This document shows, piece by piece, positions 40,661-49,889 of a DNA stretch of 64,000 nucleotides. The notes under the pieces were generated by a model that worked only from the letters and a program-made list of their open reading frames with translations, did not search any database and had not been told where the DNA came from. The stretch is from Winogradskyella psychrotolerans (lineage in GTDB: Bacteria; Bacteroidota; Bacteroidia; Flavobacteriales; Flavobacteriaceae), in assembly GCF_018860545.1 (NCBI RefSeq), contig NZ_JAHKPN010000026.1, positions 111,334 to 175,333 of the forward strand. The letters are read 5' to 3'. Numbering within the stretch: the stretch's first letter is position 1; every line of letters starts with the position of its first letter. The translations under genes and the position numbers were made by a program.

Positions 40661-42127
40661 ATGAATTTAACCACTGAGAATATCCTCTTAATAGGCTCCC
40701 TATTACTTTTTATAAGTATTGTAGTTGGTAAGACATCTTATAAATTTGGTGTTCCCACATTAATACTCTTTTTGGCTATAGGCATGTTGGCAGGCTCCGA
40801 TGGTATTGGAGGTATTCGTTTTGACGATCCTCATTTAGCTCAGTTTATTGGTATTGTTTCTCTTAATTTTATATTGTTCTCTGGTGGTTTAGATACTAAT
40901 TTTAAAGCTATAAAACCCATTCTTAAAGAAGGACTGGTTTTATCTACTTTAGGAGTTTTTCTAACAGCAGCAACATTAGGTCTGTTTGTTTGGTACGTGA
41001 CAGATTTTACAATTTATGAAAGTTTATTGTTAGGTTCCATTGTGTCATCTACAGATGCGGCCGCCGTATTTTCTATTTTACGTTCAAAAAATCTCGCGTT
41101 AAAAACGAATTTAAGACCCACGTTAGAGTTAGAAAGTGGGAGTAATGATCCCATGGCATACGTGCTAACGTTGGCGTGTTTAAGTTTGGTTATCAATCAA
41201 GACCAGAGTGTCGTAAACATGATTCTAATGTTTTTTCAGCAAATGATCTTAGGAGGTTTGGCTGGCTTTGCTTTTGGTAAGTTGAGTAAAATTATTATCA
41301 ATAGAATTAAATTGGGTTTCGAAGGACTTTACCCAGTTCTTGTTATAGCGTTAATGTTCATTACGTTTTCGGCAACGGATTTTGTTGGAGGCAATGGTTT
41401 TTTGGCTATTTATATCTGCGCGGTTTATTTAGGTAATCAAGATTTAATACACAAATCAACCATTCTAAAAATGTTTGATGGAATAGCATGGTTAATGCAA
41501 ATTGTTCTTTTCCTCACATTAGGATTGTTAGTTTTTCCTTCTCAAATCATTCCTTATATGGGTATTGGCTTACTCATCTCTGTATTTCTTATTCTTGTCG
41601 CACGACCGGCTGCAGTTTTTATAAGTCTCGTCTTCTTTAAAATGAAAATGAAAAGGCGATTTTATATTTCGTGGGTTGGTTTACGCGGTGCGGTTCCGAT
41701 TGTGTTTGCAACGTACCCTTTATTGGCTGGAATAGAAAAAGCAAATATAATATTCAACATCGTATTTTTTATTTCGGTAACCTCTGTTTTAATCCAAGGA
41801 ACGACACTATCTCTATTTGCAAAATGGTTAAATGTTGCCTTGCCAGAAAAGGTAAAACCTATTGCAGAAAATGATCGTTATATTCTTAATCTTCCCAAAT
41901 CTGCAATGGAAGAAATTTTAATACCAGCCCATAGTTTTGCGGTCGATAAACGAATTATTGATTTACATTTTCCTACGTCAGCGTTTATTGTTATGATTAA
42001 ACGAAATAATAAATTTGTGCGGCCAGGCGGATCTACTCTTATTGAAGCGAATGATATTTTAGTACTACTTTTAGATCATGAAGATAGCTTATCTGAAGTG
42101 AATGCGATATTGGGTAATCCTACATAA
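40661..42127 (+). CDS. Potassium/proton antiporter (CPA1, CvrA/NhaP2-type)
   Basis: A 488-residue membrane antiporter with about 12 hydrophobic segments over residues 1-390, including the ion-path region SSTDAAAVFSILR and LELESGSNDPMAYVL. After the membrane domain comes a cytoplasmic TrkA-C/RCK_C domain (about residues 405-485: PTSAFIVMIKRNNKFVRPGG, LIEANDILVLLLD). This architecture is that of K+/H+ antiporters such as CvrA/NhaP2. It stands alone. Confidence 0.9.
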   Translation: MNLTTENILLIGSLLLFISIVVGKTSYKFGVPTLILFLAIGMLAGSDGIGGIRFDDPHLAQFIGIVSLNFILFSGGLDTNFKAIKPILKEGLVLSTLGVFLTAATLGLFVWYVTDFTIYESLLLGSIVSSTDAAAVFSILRSKNLALKTNLRPTLELESGSNDPMAYVLTLACLSLVINQDQSVVNMILMFFQQMILGGLAGFAFGKLSKIIINRIKLGFEGLYPVLVIALMFITFSATDFVGGNGFLAIYICAVYLGNQDLIHKSTILKMFDGIAWLMQIVLFLTLGLLVFPSQIIPYMGIGLLISVFLILVARPAAVFISLVFFKMKMKRRFYISWVGLRGAVPIVFATYPLLAGIEKANIIFNIVFFISVTSVLIQGTTLSLFAKWLNVALPEKVKPIAENDRYILNLPKSAMEEILIPAHSFAVDKRIIDLHFPTSAFIVMIKRNNKFVRPGGSTLIEANDILVLLLDHEDSLSEVNAILGNPT

Positions 42128-42259
42128 TAAATTAATGACTTGGATCCATAAATAATAGTGTTTAATTTTTATTGTAGTTCTAAAATTTATCACTAATATT
42201 AAGAGTTTAACGGTTTCATTATATTGTTTAAAATAAATCACAAATCAAATTAAGACATC

Positions 42260-42769
42260 ATGAAAAGAATAGTAGTTTTATTTATAGTGCTTTTTGGTTT
42301 TTACTCATGTAACGAAACTGTAGGTAACGACGAGCATGAGAAAGTTAACTGGAATGCAAGGAAAACAACGGTTAAATCGACCGATTCTCTAGTCTCAGGG
42401 AAATCATATTTATCTGTTTATTCTCAAATATACAGTTACTCGCAGCATAAAACGTATAATCTTACGGCTATGATAAGTATAAGAAACACAAGTGATAAAG
42501 ACAGTATGTATTTATCACAAGTCAATTATTATGACACGCATGGATCCTTATTAAAAGCTTATATTAATAATCCGGTATATTTAACTCCTATGGAAACCAT
42601 AGACATTGTTATAAATGAGGTGGATATTGCAGGCGGTACAGGTGGTAATTTTATATTCAATTGGGAAACACCTCAAGACTCTCCTGAGCCTATTTTTGAA
42701 GGGGTGATGACGTCTACATCTGGTCAGCAAGGGTTATCGTTTTTAACACATGCGAAACGGATTGATTAA
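42260..42769 (+). CDS. DUF3124 lipoprotein
   Basis: A 169-residue lipoprotein (lipobox FYSCNET). The mature region matches the DUF3124 pattern: LSVYSQIYSYSQHKTYNLTAM-like opening, ISIRNTSDKDSMYL, and GGTGGNFIFNWETP near the end. The fold is probably an all-beta sandwich and the function is unknown. It sits between the antiporter and the MATE gene with its own spacing on both sides. Confidence 0.8.
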   Translation: MKRIVVLFIVLFGFYSCNETVGNDEHEKVNWNARKTTVKSTDSLVSGKSYLSVYSQIYSYSQHKTYNLTAMISIRNTSDKDSMYLSQVNYYDTHGSLLKAYINNPVYLTPMETIDIVINEVDIAGGTGGNFIFNWETPQDSPEPIFEGVMTSTSGQQGLSFLTHAKRID

Positions 42770-42865
42770 GTGCCTTCAATTTTAGGGGTTTAAACAGGTT
42801 TATTTTAAGCTCTAAATTCTAATATTATTAATAAACATTTCATTCTTAAAACTAAAAGGAAGTAG

Positions 42866-42873
42866 TACTTTTG
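42866..42873 (+). promoter_or_regulatory. -7 element of the MATE gene, predicts leaderless start
   Basis: TACTTTTG (TAnnTTTG) ends 4 nt before the MATE ATG at 42878, the same geometry as guaA and the Zur-like gene. Confidence 0.5.
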
Positions 42874-42877
42874 CGCT

Positions 42878-44257
42878 ATGGTTTTAAGCAATTATACTAA
42901 AGAATTTAGATACAATCTGAAGCTTGCATCTCCAGTGATGTTGGGTATGCTTGGTCATACTTTTGTAAGTTTTGTAGATAATATTATGGTGGGGCAATTA
43001 GGGGCTGCAGAATTAGCCGCAGTCTCTCTAGGCAATAGTTTTATTTTTATTGCGATGTCTATAGGTATTGGTTTTTCTACAGCCATTACACCCTTAGTAG
43101 CAGAAGCAGATACTGAGAGAAATTTTGAAAAGGGGAAATCGGTTTTTAAGCACGGTCTTTTTCTTTGTACAGTTTTGGGCTTGGTATTATTTGGTATTTT
43201 ATTATTTGCGAAGCCTTTAATGTATATAATGGACCAGCCGGAAGAAGTGGTGGATTTAGCGATTCCTTATTTAGATTTGGTAGCATTTTCTTTAGTTCCG
43301 TTGATTGTTTTTCAGGCCTTTAAGCAGTTTAGTGATGGGTTATCGTTAACCAAATATCCAATGTATGCTACAATTGTTGCCAATTTACTTAATGTAGCCA
43401 TTAACTATGTATTGATTTTTGGAAAGTTTGGGTTTCCCGAAATGGGAATTGTAGGTGCTGCAGTTGGTACGTTGGTATCTCGTTTTGTGATGGTTGGCTA
43501 TTTATGGTGGCTATTGGCAAAGCGTGAATCATCGAAAGCTTATGTCACTAATATAAAATTCTTTCAACTCAAAAAATACCCCATAAAAAAGTTAAGTAAT
43601 TTGGGATTACCTAGTGCGATGCAAATGTTTTTTGAGGTTGGTATTTTTACGGCAGCCATTTGGTTGAGTGGTACTTTAGGAGCCAATGCACAAGCAGCAA
43701 ATCAAATAGCACTTAATTTATCGTCAATGACGTTTATGGTGGCCACAGGATTAAGTGTTGCCGCTATGGTAAGAGTCGGTAATCAGAAAGGTTTAAAAGA
43801 TTTTAAGGCTTTAAGGCGTATTGCAGAATCTATATTTTTTGTCGGCTTTATTTTTGCTGTAATTTTCGCTTTATTTTTTGTGGTGTTTCATCAGTTTTTG
43901 CCCGATTTATATGTGGATTTAGATGACCCTGAAAATGCTATTGATACCGCTGAAGTGGTAAGTATTGCTGCAACCTTGCTTTTAGCAGCAGCTGTTTTTC
44001 AGATTAGTGATAGTCTTCAAGTAATCGCTTTAGGTGCTTTACGTGGTTTACAAGACGTTAAAATGCCGACGCTAATTACCTTCATTTCATATTGGGTTGT
44101 TGGATTTCCTATGAGTTATTATTTAGGTAAAGAAGAGGTTTATGGAAGCTTAGGTATTTGGATCGGACTTATTGCAGGATTAACTGTTGCAGCAATTTTA
44201 CTTTTTATTAGGTTTCATTTACTGACGAAGCAGTTAATTGCAAAATCAACGAATTAG
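42878..44257 (+). CDS. MATE family efflux transporter
   Basis: A 459-residue inner-membrane antiporter exporting drugs or other organic cations in exchange for Na+ or H+. It has 12 predicted membrane helices in two MatE halves; the N-half has FVDNIMVGQLGAAELAAVSLGN and the C-half has LGANAQAANQIALNL, the pseudo-repeats typical of the NorM branch. Length is typical. No adjacent regulator gene. Confidence 0.92.
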   Translation: MVLSNYTKEFRYNLKLASPVMLGMLGHTFVSFVDNIMVGQLGAAELAAVSLGNSFIFIAMSIGIGFSTAITPLVAEADTERNFEKGKSVFKHGLFLCTVLGLVLFGILLFAKPLMYIMDQPEEVVDLAIPYLDLVAFSLVPLIVFQAFKQFSDGLSLTKYPMYATIVANLLNVAINYVLIFGKFGFPEMGIVGAAVGTLVSRFVMVGYLWWLLAKRESSKAYVTNIKFFQLKKYPIKKLSNLGLPSAMQMFFEVGIFTAAIWLSGTLGANAQAANQIALNLSSMTFMVATGLSVAAMVRVGNQKGLKDFKALRRIAESIFFVGFIFAVIFALFFVVFHQFLPDLYVDLDDPENAIDTAEVVSIAATLLLAAAVFQISDSLQVIALGALRGLQDVKMPTLITFISYWVVGFPMSYYLGKEEVYGSLGIWIGLIAGLTVAAILLFIRFHLLTKQLIAKSTN

Positions 44258-44319
44258 TTATTAGCTTTTGTAGCTTGTTTTGATATACAAAATTAGTCGA
44301 AGAACTTAGTCAAAATCTA

Positions 44320-44327
44320 TATATTTG
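44320..44327 (+). promoter_or_regulatory. Candidate -7 element for the small acidic protein/PAP2 pair
   Basis: TATATTTG (TAnnTTTG) lies 48 nt upstream of the ATG at 44376. Confidence 0.45.
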
Positions 44328-44375
44328 CAACTTAGTTGAAAAGCTTTTCATTTTCAAATACAAAATTCAATACAA

Positions 44376-44603
44376 ATGGAATTACCAAAATTCATACTAG
44401 GAGATAATACAGACTACCCTAATGCTATATTTATAATTCATACAGAATTTCCGCGTTTTATCATTAATCTAGAAGATGATGAAGTAGAATGGTTTGAAGA
44501 GTTTGATCAGCACGATGAAAAGGAACTAGAAACAGAAACTGAAAATTACATTCAGCAGGCTACAGATTTTTACGATAGAGAAATTGCGAGATACGACGAT
44601 TAA
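44376..44603 (+). CDS. Small acidic protein of unknown function
   Basis: A 75-residue, strongly acidic soluble protein without signal peptide; the C-terminal half is rich in Asp and Glu (EDDEVEWFEEFDQHDEKE). I do not recognise the family. Its stop codon overlaps the PAP2 phosphatase start (TAATG), so the two are co-translated. It might serve the phosphatase or the nearby envelope genes, but that is speculation. Confidence 0.75.
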   Translation: MELPKFILGDNTDYPNAIFIIHTEFPRFIINLEDDEVEWFEEFDQHDEKELETETENYIQQATDFYDREIARYDD

Positions 44604-45172
44604 TGCTAGAACACCTTATAGAGTACGATAAAAATCTTTTTTTATACCTTAATAATTTAGGATCCGAAACGTGGGATGGGTTGTGGTTAGTCATCACCAA
44701 TAAGTTATCATCCATACCGCTATATGCTGCTCTGTTATTTATCATTTATAAGAAATTTGGGTGGAAAGCGTTGCTGTTAATGGTATTTGTAATTGCTGGA
44801 ATGATAGCGTTTACTGATCAAATGACCAACCTTTTTAAAGACACGTTTCAACGTCCTCGACCTTGTAGGGCAGAAGGGATTAGGGAAATAGCGCGATATG
44901 TAGCGCCACGCTGTGGTAAATATGGCTTCTTCTCAGGCCATGCCTCAAACTCAATGTCTACCGCAATTTTTGCAGGCTTACTATTAAGACCTTATTTTAA
45001 GAATTTGATCTATGTTCTAATTATATGGAGCTTAATTGTTGCTTACAGTCGCATTTATATTGGCGTCCACTATCCATTAGATATTATTTGTGGCTTAACC
45101 TTTGGAGCTATTGCAGGCTTCGGATTTTATAAACTAAACCGCTATCTCATTAAAAGGTTTATTTCAAAGTAA
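44603..45172 (+). CDS. PAP2-family membrane phosphatase
   Basis: A 189-residue integral membrane phosphatase. All three PAP2 motifs are present: KDTFQRPRP, FFSGHAS (PSGH-like) and SRIYIGVHYPLDII with the catalytic His. Members dephosphorylate undecaprenyl pyrophosphate, lipid A or phosphatidic acid. Its end overlaps the convergent glycosyltransferase gene by 14 bp, and that operon modifies envelope lipids, so a lipid A or carrier-lipid substrate is plausible. Confidence 0.92.
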   Translation: MLEHLIEYDKNLFLYLNNLGSETWDGLWLVITNKLSSIPLYAALLFIIYKKFGWKALLLMVFVIAGMIAFTDQMTNLFKDTFQRPRPCRAEGIREIARYVAPRCGKYGFFSGHASNSMSTAIFAGLLLRPYFKNLIYVLIIWSLIVAYSRIYIGVHYPLDIICGLTFGAIAGFGFYKLNRYLIKRFISK

Positions 45173-46769
45173 GCTTATAGAGTTGATTAACTAATCTCGA
45201 TTTGTGATCGCGATCTGAAAAATTCATATCGTAAGTCGCAATAAACTCAATATTATACAGCTTTGCTAACTCGGCAATATCTTCAGGTTTTGATGATATA
45301 GTTAATAATCTAAATTGTTTTTCTTCAGGAATTATGATGCCGTCATCAGTTGTAATGCGTGGAATTTTATGACCATAATTATAAATAGATTCGGGAGCAA
45401 TACCATCTAAGGAGTAGAGTGGAAGGGAATCGGAGGCCAATTCTGAAAGCGGCTTATAATTCTCTTGTGATTGTAACTGAGCCAGTGGCAAGACTAAAAG
45501 ACCAATACTAAGCATGAATGCAATCACTAAGTAAAACGCCGTTTTAATGTTTTTGGCTTTCAAATTCTTATAGATATAGAAACCAATACCTGCCAATACA
45601 ATGCTGGCAATTATAAATCGTAACCAAGAACTTGTGGTAAACGAAGGAGCTAAGAAAAAGCCTACAATCCAAAACAATAAGGCAATTGTTCCTATTAAAC
45701 CAAATTGAAAATATACTGGTAAGGTTTCTTTCTTAGCTTTTAAATTTTTGAATTCACGAACTAAATATTCAATATAAAAGCCAATATTTAATGCCAAAGG
45801 AATTAATACAGGCATCAAATAGCGCGATTTTTTTTCAGGAATTAGCGATAATAAGATGACCGCAAATAAGGTCCAAAATAAGCTGAAACGATAGGCTTTG
45901 AGATGGATTACTCTTGTTTTTAGATACGGATACAATAAACTAATAAATGCAGGAATTGTCCACAGGCCAGTTTGAATAAAGAAACTCCAGTAATAGTAAA
46001 AAGGCCTTACATTATAACTATGCCAGTTAGAAGTTTCACGTTCTGCAATAGCTGTAAATGTTTCAGGGTCTGCAATACGAACATGGAAGTACCACCAGCC
46101 TCCTAAAATAATTCCGAAAACTAAAAGACTGAATAATTTTAAAAAGTGAAGCGTTCCACCTTTAAATTTAAACGTGAAGCCATAGGCGAGTACAAATGGT
46201 AAGAATAGGACGTATAGTGAAACTGGACCTTTTGATAATACAGAAGCGGCTAAAAACAACACAAATAATAAACTTTGGAATACAGCTGTTTTTTTAATCT
46301 GAAACATTAAATACAATTGGTAAAGCGCCATAAGCATAAAGCCATGTGCATAAATATCCCAAGGTGCTTCAAAGGTAATGCCAATGATATAAAAAGAGCT
46401 TAATGCAATAAATCCATTTATAAGACTATGGGATTTAGTGAGCTCTAATTTTTTAGAAAAAAGGTAGATTAAAATACCAATGCTTGCCACAAAAAGGAGC
46501 GTAGGCCAACGTAAAGCCAAAACAGATGTCATACCAAATACATACCCAAAAATAGCGGTTATCCATGTCGGTAAAGGAGGTTTTTGATAGCGAGCTTCAC
46601 CATTCATAGTGGTTAAAATCCAATGGTCATCGGTAAGCATTTCTCTAGCCGAAATAAAATTTCGTGCTTCCATAATGGTTACTGGTATAGCATCAATGGT
46701 AAAACCGAGCATTACAATTACAAAAAGTAAAAGGCTAATTATAGGATATTTCTCAAGAATTTTAATCAT
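45159..46769 (-). CDS. ArnT/GT39-like membrane glycosyltransferase
   Basis: A 536-residue membrane protein with about 11-12 hydrophobic segments and the GT-C architecture. The first periplasmic loop has acidic residues typical of the catalytic site (DAIPVTIMEARNF, followed by MTDDHW-like and NGEARYQKPPLPTW), and the fold matches ArnT/PMT proteins that transfer a sugar from a lipid carrier. Its start overlaps the LAB_N gene by 8 bp. With GT2 and LAB_N it forms the last step of a likely lipid A or carrier-lipid glycosylation operon. Confidence 0.88.
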   Translation of the reverse strand: MIKILEKYPIISLLLFVIVMLGFTIDAIPVTIMEARNFISAREMLTDDHWILTTMNGEARYQKPPLPTWITAIFGYVFGMTSVLALRWPTLLFVASIGILIYLFSKKLELTKSHSLINGFIALSSFYIIGITFEAPWDIYAHGFMLMALYQLYLMFQIKKTAVFQSLLFVLFLAASVLSKGPVSLYVLFLPFVLAYGFTFKFKGGTLHFLKLFSLLVFGIILGGWWYFHVRIADPETFTAIAERETSNWHSYNVRPFYYYWSFFIQTGLWTIPAFISLLYPYLKTRVIHLKAYRFSLFWTLFAVILLSLIPEKKSRYLMPVLIPLALNIGFYIEYLVREFKNLKAKKETLPVYFQFGLIGTIALLFWIVGFFLAPSFTTSSWLRFIIASIVLAGIGFYIYKNLKAKNIKTAFYLVIAFMLSIGLLVLPLAQLQSQENYKPLSELASDSLPLYSLDGIAPESIYNYGHKIPRITTDDGIIIPEEKQFRLLTISSKPEDIAELAKLYNIEFIATYDMNFSDRDHKSRLVNQLYKLTLK

Positions 46770-47385
46770 TAGTCTGTCGAATTAAATAAGCATTACGAGC
46801 GTATATAATTAATCCAAATAAATGCCCAACAAACAATACCGGATCTTCTCTGATTATGGCATACGTTAAGATTAAACCGGCTCCAATTAAACTCAACACC
46901 CAAAAACCTAGGGGTAACGTTGACTCTTTGTTACGCTCAGAATGTATCCATTGGTATACAAATCGCAACGTAAAAATTACTTGAGCTACAATGCCTAAGA
47001 TTAATAACCAAGAAGGGATATCTGCATTTTTAAAGAGCAATTCTAGGTCTATCTTATTATTGTTATAATAAAATACAACAATTAAAATGGGTGCAATAAA
47101 TAGCAAATACTGTACAATTTTCGGGAATTTTTGCCATTGTCCTTGTAATTGCAAGTTTCTGATGTAAATGAAATATGTTAAACTCTGACCTAACATTATA
47201 GCAAAGTCTAGACGCAAATAACCATAAATAAATAATAGAAAAGAAGCAATTAAGCTCAGTGTCCAGAATGTTTTAGGAGTGATAACTTTGCGTTGCTTTT
47301 CGGAAGTTATCCATTGAATAATGAGCCGAGAAGAAAACAAGATCTGAGCTAAAAATCCGATACTATAAATAATCCAGTCTTTCAA
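46762..47385 (-). CDS. Duplicated LAB_N (lipid A biosynthesis N-terminal) membrane protein
   Basis: A 207-residue membrane protein with two tandem LAB_N domains, about residues 3-78 and 122-205. Each has the pattern 'F..Q..F..R....W..SE' (LFSSRLIIQWITSEKQ and IFTLRFVYQWIHSERN), then 'P..FW.LSL', then 'YIRN'/'YARN'. LAB_N occurs at the N-terminus of some lipid-A-disaccharide synthases and as a stand-alone membrane protein beside ArnT-like transferases, where it may flip or present the carrier lipid. One base separates it from the GT2 gene. Confidence 0.88.
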   Translation of the reverse strand: MKDWIIYSIGFLAQILFSSRLIIQWITSEKQRKVITPKTFWTLSLIASFLLFIYGYLRLDFAIMLGQSLTYFIYIRNLQLQGQWQKFPKIVQYLLFIAPILIVVFYYNNNKIDLELLFKNADIPSWLLILGIVAQVIFTLRFVYQWIHSERNKESTLPLGFWVLSLIGAGLILTYAIIREDPVLFVGHLFGLIIYARNAYLIRQTND

Positions 47386-47386
47386 A

Positions 47387-48112
47387 TTATAGATGTTGTT
47401 TACTAGATTTTTCTATGTCGTAGTTGATGTATTTTTTCTTCATCCATAAATACGCAAAACAATCCATTAAAGGACCAAGCAGCCGATTCCATAGACCAAA
47501 TTTTGCCGTGCCAGCGATCCTCGGAAAATGTTGAACTGGTATTTGTGTAACGCTTCCATTTTGCAACATAATCATTGCAGGTAAAAACCGATGTAATCCT
47601 CTAAACATAGGAATGCGTTTAGCATAGTCCGTTTTAATCACTTTAAGTGGACAGCCCGTATCATCCATACCGTCATGAGTAAAGGCACGTCGTATACCAT
47701 TTGCAATTTTTGAGGACATATTTTTAACAAATGAATCTTTTCTGTTAGAGCGTACACCAGTCACCAATTCATAAGAATCAATATGCTCTAAAAGACTATT
47801 AAAATCTTCAGGTGCAGTTTGTAAATCGGAATCGATATATCCAACTAATTCTGAATCTACATGATCAAAACCAGCTTTTATAGCGGCGCTTAACCCTCTG
47901 TTTTCTTTAAATAAGATATATTCAAAAGCGTCATTACGATTACAAATAGTTTCAATTAAAGATTGACTATTGTCACTAGAACCATCATTTACAAAGAGTA
48001 TAGAGGTTGTAACCTTAGCGATTTTAAGATATTTTAATAGTTCCGATTCAACACGTTCTAAGTTATCCTCTTCATTATAAACGGGAACTATAATGGTAAA
48101 TTGGTACGTCAT
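47387..48112 (-). CDS. GT2 family glycosyltransferase (DPM1/ArnC-like)
   Basis: A 241-residue cytoplasmic glycosyltransferase A-fold enzyme. Motifs are IIVPVYNEEDNLERV at the start, the metal-binding DSDLQTAPED, and a later TGCPLKV region. It resembles dolichol-phosphate mannosyltransferase and ArnC but lacks the two C-terminal membrane helices of ArnC. It is first in the three-gene operon and probably loads a sugar on a polyprenyl phosphate for the ArnT-like gene. Confidence 0.9.
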   Translation of the reverse strand: MTYQFTIIVPVYNEEDNLERVESELLKYLKIAKVTTSILFVNDGSSDNSQSLIETICNRNDAFEYILFKENRGLSAAIKAGFDHVDSELVGYIDSDLQTAPEDFNSLLEHIDSYELVTGVRSNRKDSFVKNMSSKIANGIRRAFTHDGMDDTGCPLKVIKTDYAKRIPMFRGLHRFLPAMIMLQNGSVTQIPVQHFPRIAGTAKFGLWNRLLGPLMDCFAYLWMKKKYINYDIEKSSKQHL

Positions 48113-48134
48113 GAGGTTAATTACTTTAGCGATA

Positions 48135-48164
48135 CAAAAGTATTGTTTTTTTAAACGACAACAA
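48135..48164 (-). promoter_or_regulatory. Promoter of the GT2-LAB_N-GT39 operon
   Basis: On the minus strand a -33 TTG (48164-48162) and a -7 TACTTTTG (48142-48135) lie 22 nt apart start to start, 23 nt upstream of the GT2 ATG. Confidence 0.65.
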
Positions 48165-48213
48165 GGTATTGTGATGTAATGTGTATGGTTTGGTAATTCT
48201 TAAAGAATGAAGT

Positions 48214-48804
48214 CTAATTCTCCGATTCCATCTTAAGTCGTTCTTCATTAGCAATTCGCTGCAATTCTATATTCTCTGGATCTTTCATCTCATTCTTCAT
48301 GGCCTCTACATAGTCAGGGAAATCGCTATAGGTCATCTCTAAAATAGTTTCAGATTTTGTCAAGAATAATAGCAAACCTATACCAAAAATTAGAGTAAGC
48401 CGTATTAAAAGTGATTTGTAAAGCTTGGTTTTAGTATTAATAAATTTAATTAAAACAACTCCAACTATAGGAAAAAGGCTAATTAATCCTATCAATAAAT
48501 TGATGCTACCATAAGGCCATCTTTGAAACTTAAATAAAATACTAATCGTCATTATTGATAAAACCAACCCTGTCCCTACGGTTCCTATGATTCGTAACGT
48601 GCTAATGCCTTTATAGGATTCTGTTTTAAATAAATTTCTAAATCCAATTTGATTTAATAGCCCAACGCTGAAAAAAAAATACAGAATCGACAATACTAAA
48701 GTGAGTTGCGTAATTAACAGGGAAGCATACGGGTATATAACCAATAGTCTTAGAGTCATTAATAATAAAATTCCTACTCCAATAATTAGTTCTGTTTGTT
48801 TCAT
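48214..48804 (-). CDS. Membrane protein of unknown function
   Basis: A 196-residue protein with about five hydrophobic segments (for example ELIIGVGILLLMTLRLLVIY at the start and LIRLTLIFGIGLLLFLTKS near residue 145) and a hydrophilic C-terminal tail rich in Glu and Lys. I do not recognise the family; it looks like a small integral membrane protein of the GldL-like or DUF type common in Flavobacteriaceae. It is preceded by a probable broken small gene 3 bp upstream. Confidence 0.7.
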   Translation of the reverse strand: MKQTELIIGVGILLLMTLRLLVIYPYASLLITQLTLVLSILYFFFSVGLLNQIGFRNLFKTESYKGISTLRIIGTVGTGLVLSIMTISILFKFQRWPYGSINLLIGLISLFPIVGVVLIKFINTKTKLYKSLLIRLTLIFGIGLLLFLTKSETILEMTYSDFPDYVEAMKNEMKDPENIELQRIANEERLKMESEN

Positions 48805-48807
48805 TTT

Positions 48808-49007
48808 TTAGTGATTTAGATGTTCTATGCTAAAGATAAAATAAGAATTCAGCCACTGCATTTGAACTTGTATTTCCTGCTTCAACTCATTTAATTTGTC
48901 GAGTTCATTCTGTTTTAATGCTTGAAGCACTTTAGGTATTGGATTTTAAATGGTTTCTGTGTTTTGTAATACCCCGAATTTATTTTCCTTAGTTCAGTCT
49001 CTATCAT
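48808..49007 (-). pseudogene. Frameshifted small gene (~66 residues)
   Basis: Minus-strand ATG at 49007 starts MIETELRKINSGYYKTQKP, then runs into a stop, while the frame one base off continues PKVLQALKQNELDKL and then EIQVQMQWLNSYF to a stop at 48808. Restoring one base near 48935-48945 joins both parts into a 66-residue product (200 bp plus 1 equals 67 codons). The C-terminal part is helical and amphipathic. It ends 3 bp before the downstream membrane-protein gene, as a real first operon member would. Family unknown; a sequencing error is the main alternative. Confidence 0.5.
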
Positions 49008-49271
49008 AATATGATTGGCTTTTTGGGTTTTGTTGTAATCTTCAATCCTAGTCTAGATCTTATAATTACGTTCTATAAACATATAGCGTTACTCAAATCT
49101 GTTATATGTCCCGAGGTGATACCAAAAACGAAACCCTCAAGGTGGGCTGTTTTTGCAATTTTTATAGATGGTTTTGGCGACATTAAAACTAAAATGATTT
49201 GGAAATTCTACGCCTTTTTTATGCAAAGCAGCGTTGTACGGTTGATGTCTCTACACTATAATACAGTCAAT
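49008..49271. other. Non-coding stretch before the DUF2911 gene end
   Basis: The 264 bp contain a rightward open frame to 49283 that overlaps the DUF2911 gene antisense and has no recognisable domain or good start context, so I do not call it. No terminator was seen. Confidence 0.4.
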
Positions 49272-49841
49272 TTATGTCTGTGATTTTGCTTCTTTTACGT
49301 CAATAGGCACTTCAATTAATGTGTTATCCCAAGCCATGGTTAATTTTAAATGCCCGGTTTTATTATCAAAAGCAATAGTAAAGCGTTCTACGGTAACGTC
49401 TAGTTCCTCTGAAGGTACTTGAAATTCGAGTGCATCGTAATTTGGATCCCACATAGGTTCCATTTTTTCATTAACACCCCAATCATATTGTTTGGAGTTA
49501 AACATCACTTTCCATGAGTCTTTCATTGGGACTGTCCAAATGGTATATTTTCCTTTTTTTAATACGATACCGTCAATTAATAAATCTTGGTTGGTTTCAA
49601 AAGTCGTTGCTTCGTTAGCTCCTGTTCGCCATACTTTGTCAAATGGGACTAGTGCACCAAAAATTTCACGATCTCGTTTTGAAGGTCTGTTATATTCTAC
49701 TTTAAGCGTTAAATCATTGAGAGATATTTCAGCAGTATCTTTTGGACTTAACGGAGGTGAAAAAATATCTTCAACAAATACGGAATATAATAGCAAGCCT
49801 AAAGCTAAAATAGATAAGATGATAAGGAGGCGTTTTAACAT
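49272..49841 (-). CDS. DUF2911 membrane-anchored protein
   Basis: A 189-residue protein with an N-terminal hydrophobic anchor (LLIILSILALGLLLYSVF). The remainder matches DUF2911, with VEYNRPSKRDREIFGALV, WRTGANEATTFET and KKGKYTIWTVPM, a pattern seen widely in Bacteroidota. The fold is beta-rich and the function unknown; the protein probably faces the periplasm. A TAAGTTTG -7 element lies 41 nt upstream. Confidence 0.9.
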   Translation of the reverse strand: MLKRLLIILSILALGLLLYSVFVEDIFSPPLSPKDTAEISLNDLTLKVEYNRPSKRDREIFGALVPFDKVWRTGANEATTFETNQDLLIDGIVLKKGKYTIWTVPMKDSWKVMFNSKQYDWGVNEKMEPMWDPNYDALEFQVPSEELDVTVERFTIAFDNKTGHLKLTMAWDNTLIEVPIDVKEAKSQT

Positions 49842-49881
49842 AGTTGAGACTCTTAAAATAAAATAGGTTAAAATTAAAATG

Positions 49882-49889
49882 CAAACTTA
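49882..49889 (-). promoter_or_regulatory. Candidate -7 element for the DUF2911 gene
   Basis: Reads TAAGTTTG on the minus strand (TAnnTTTG), 41 nt upstream of the start. Confidence 0.45.

Noticed and set aside
49011..49283. Open frame of 90 codons on the plus strand
   Set aside because: No domain, no start context, and it runs antisense into the DUF2911 gene; the coding signal in this area is on the minus strand further left.
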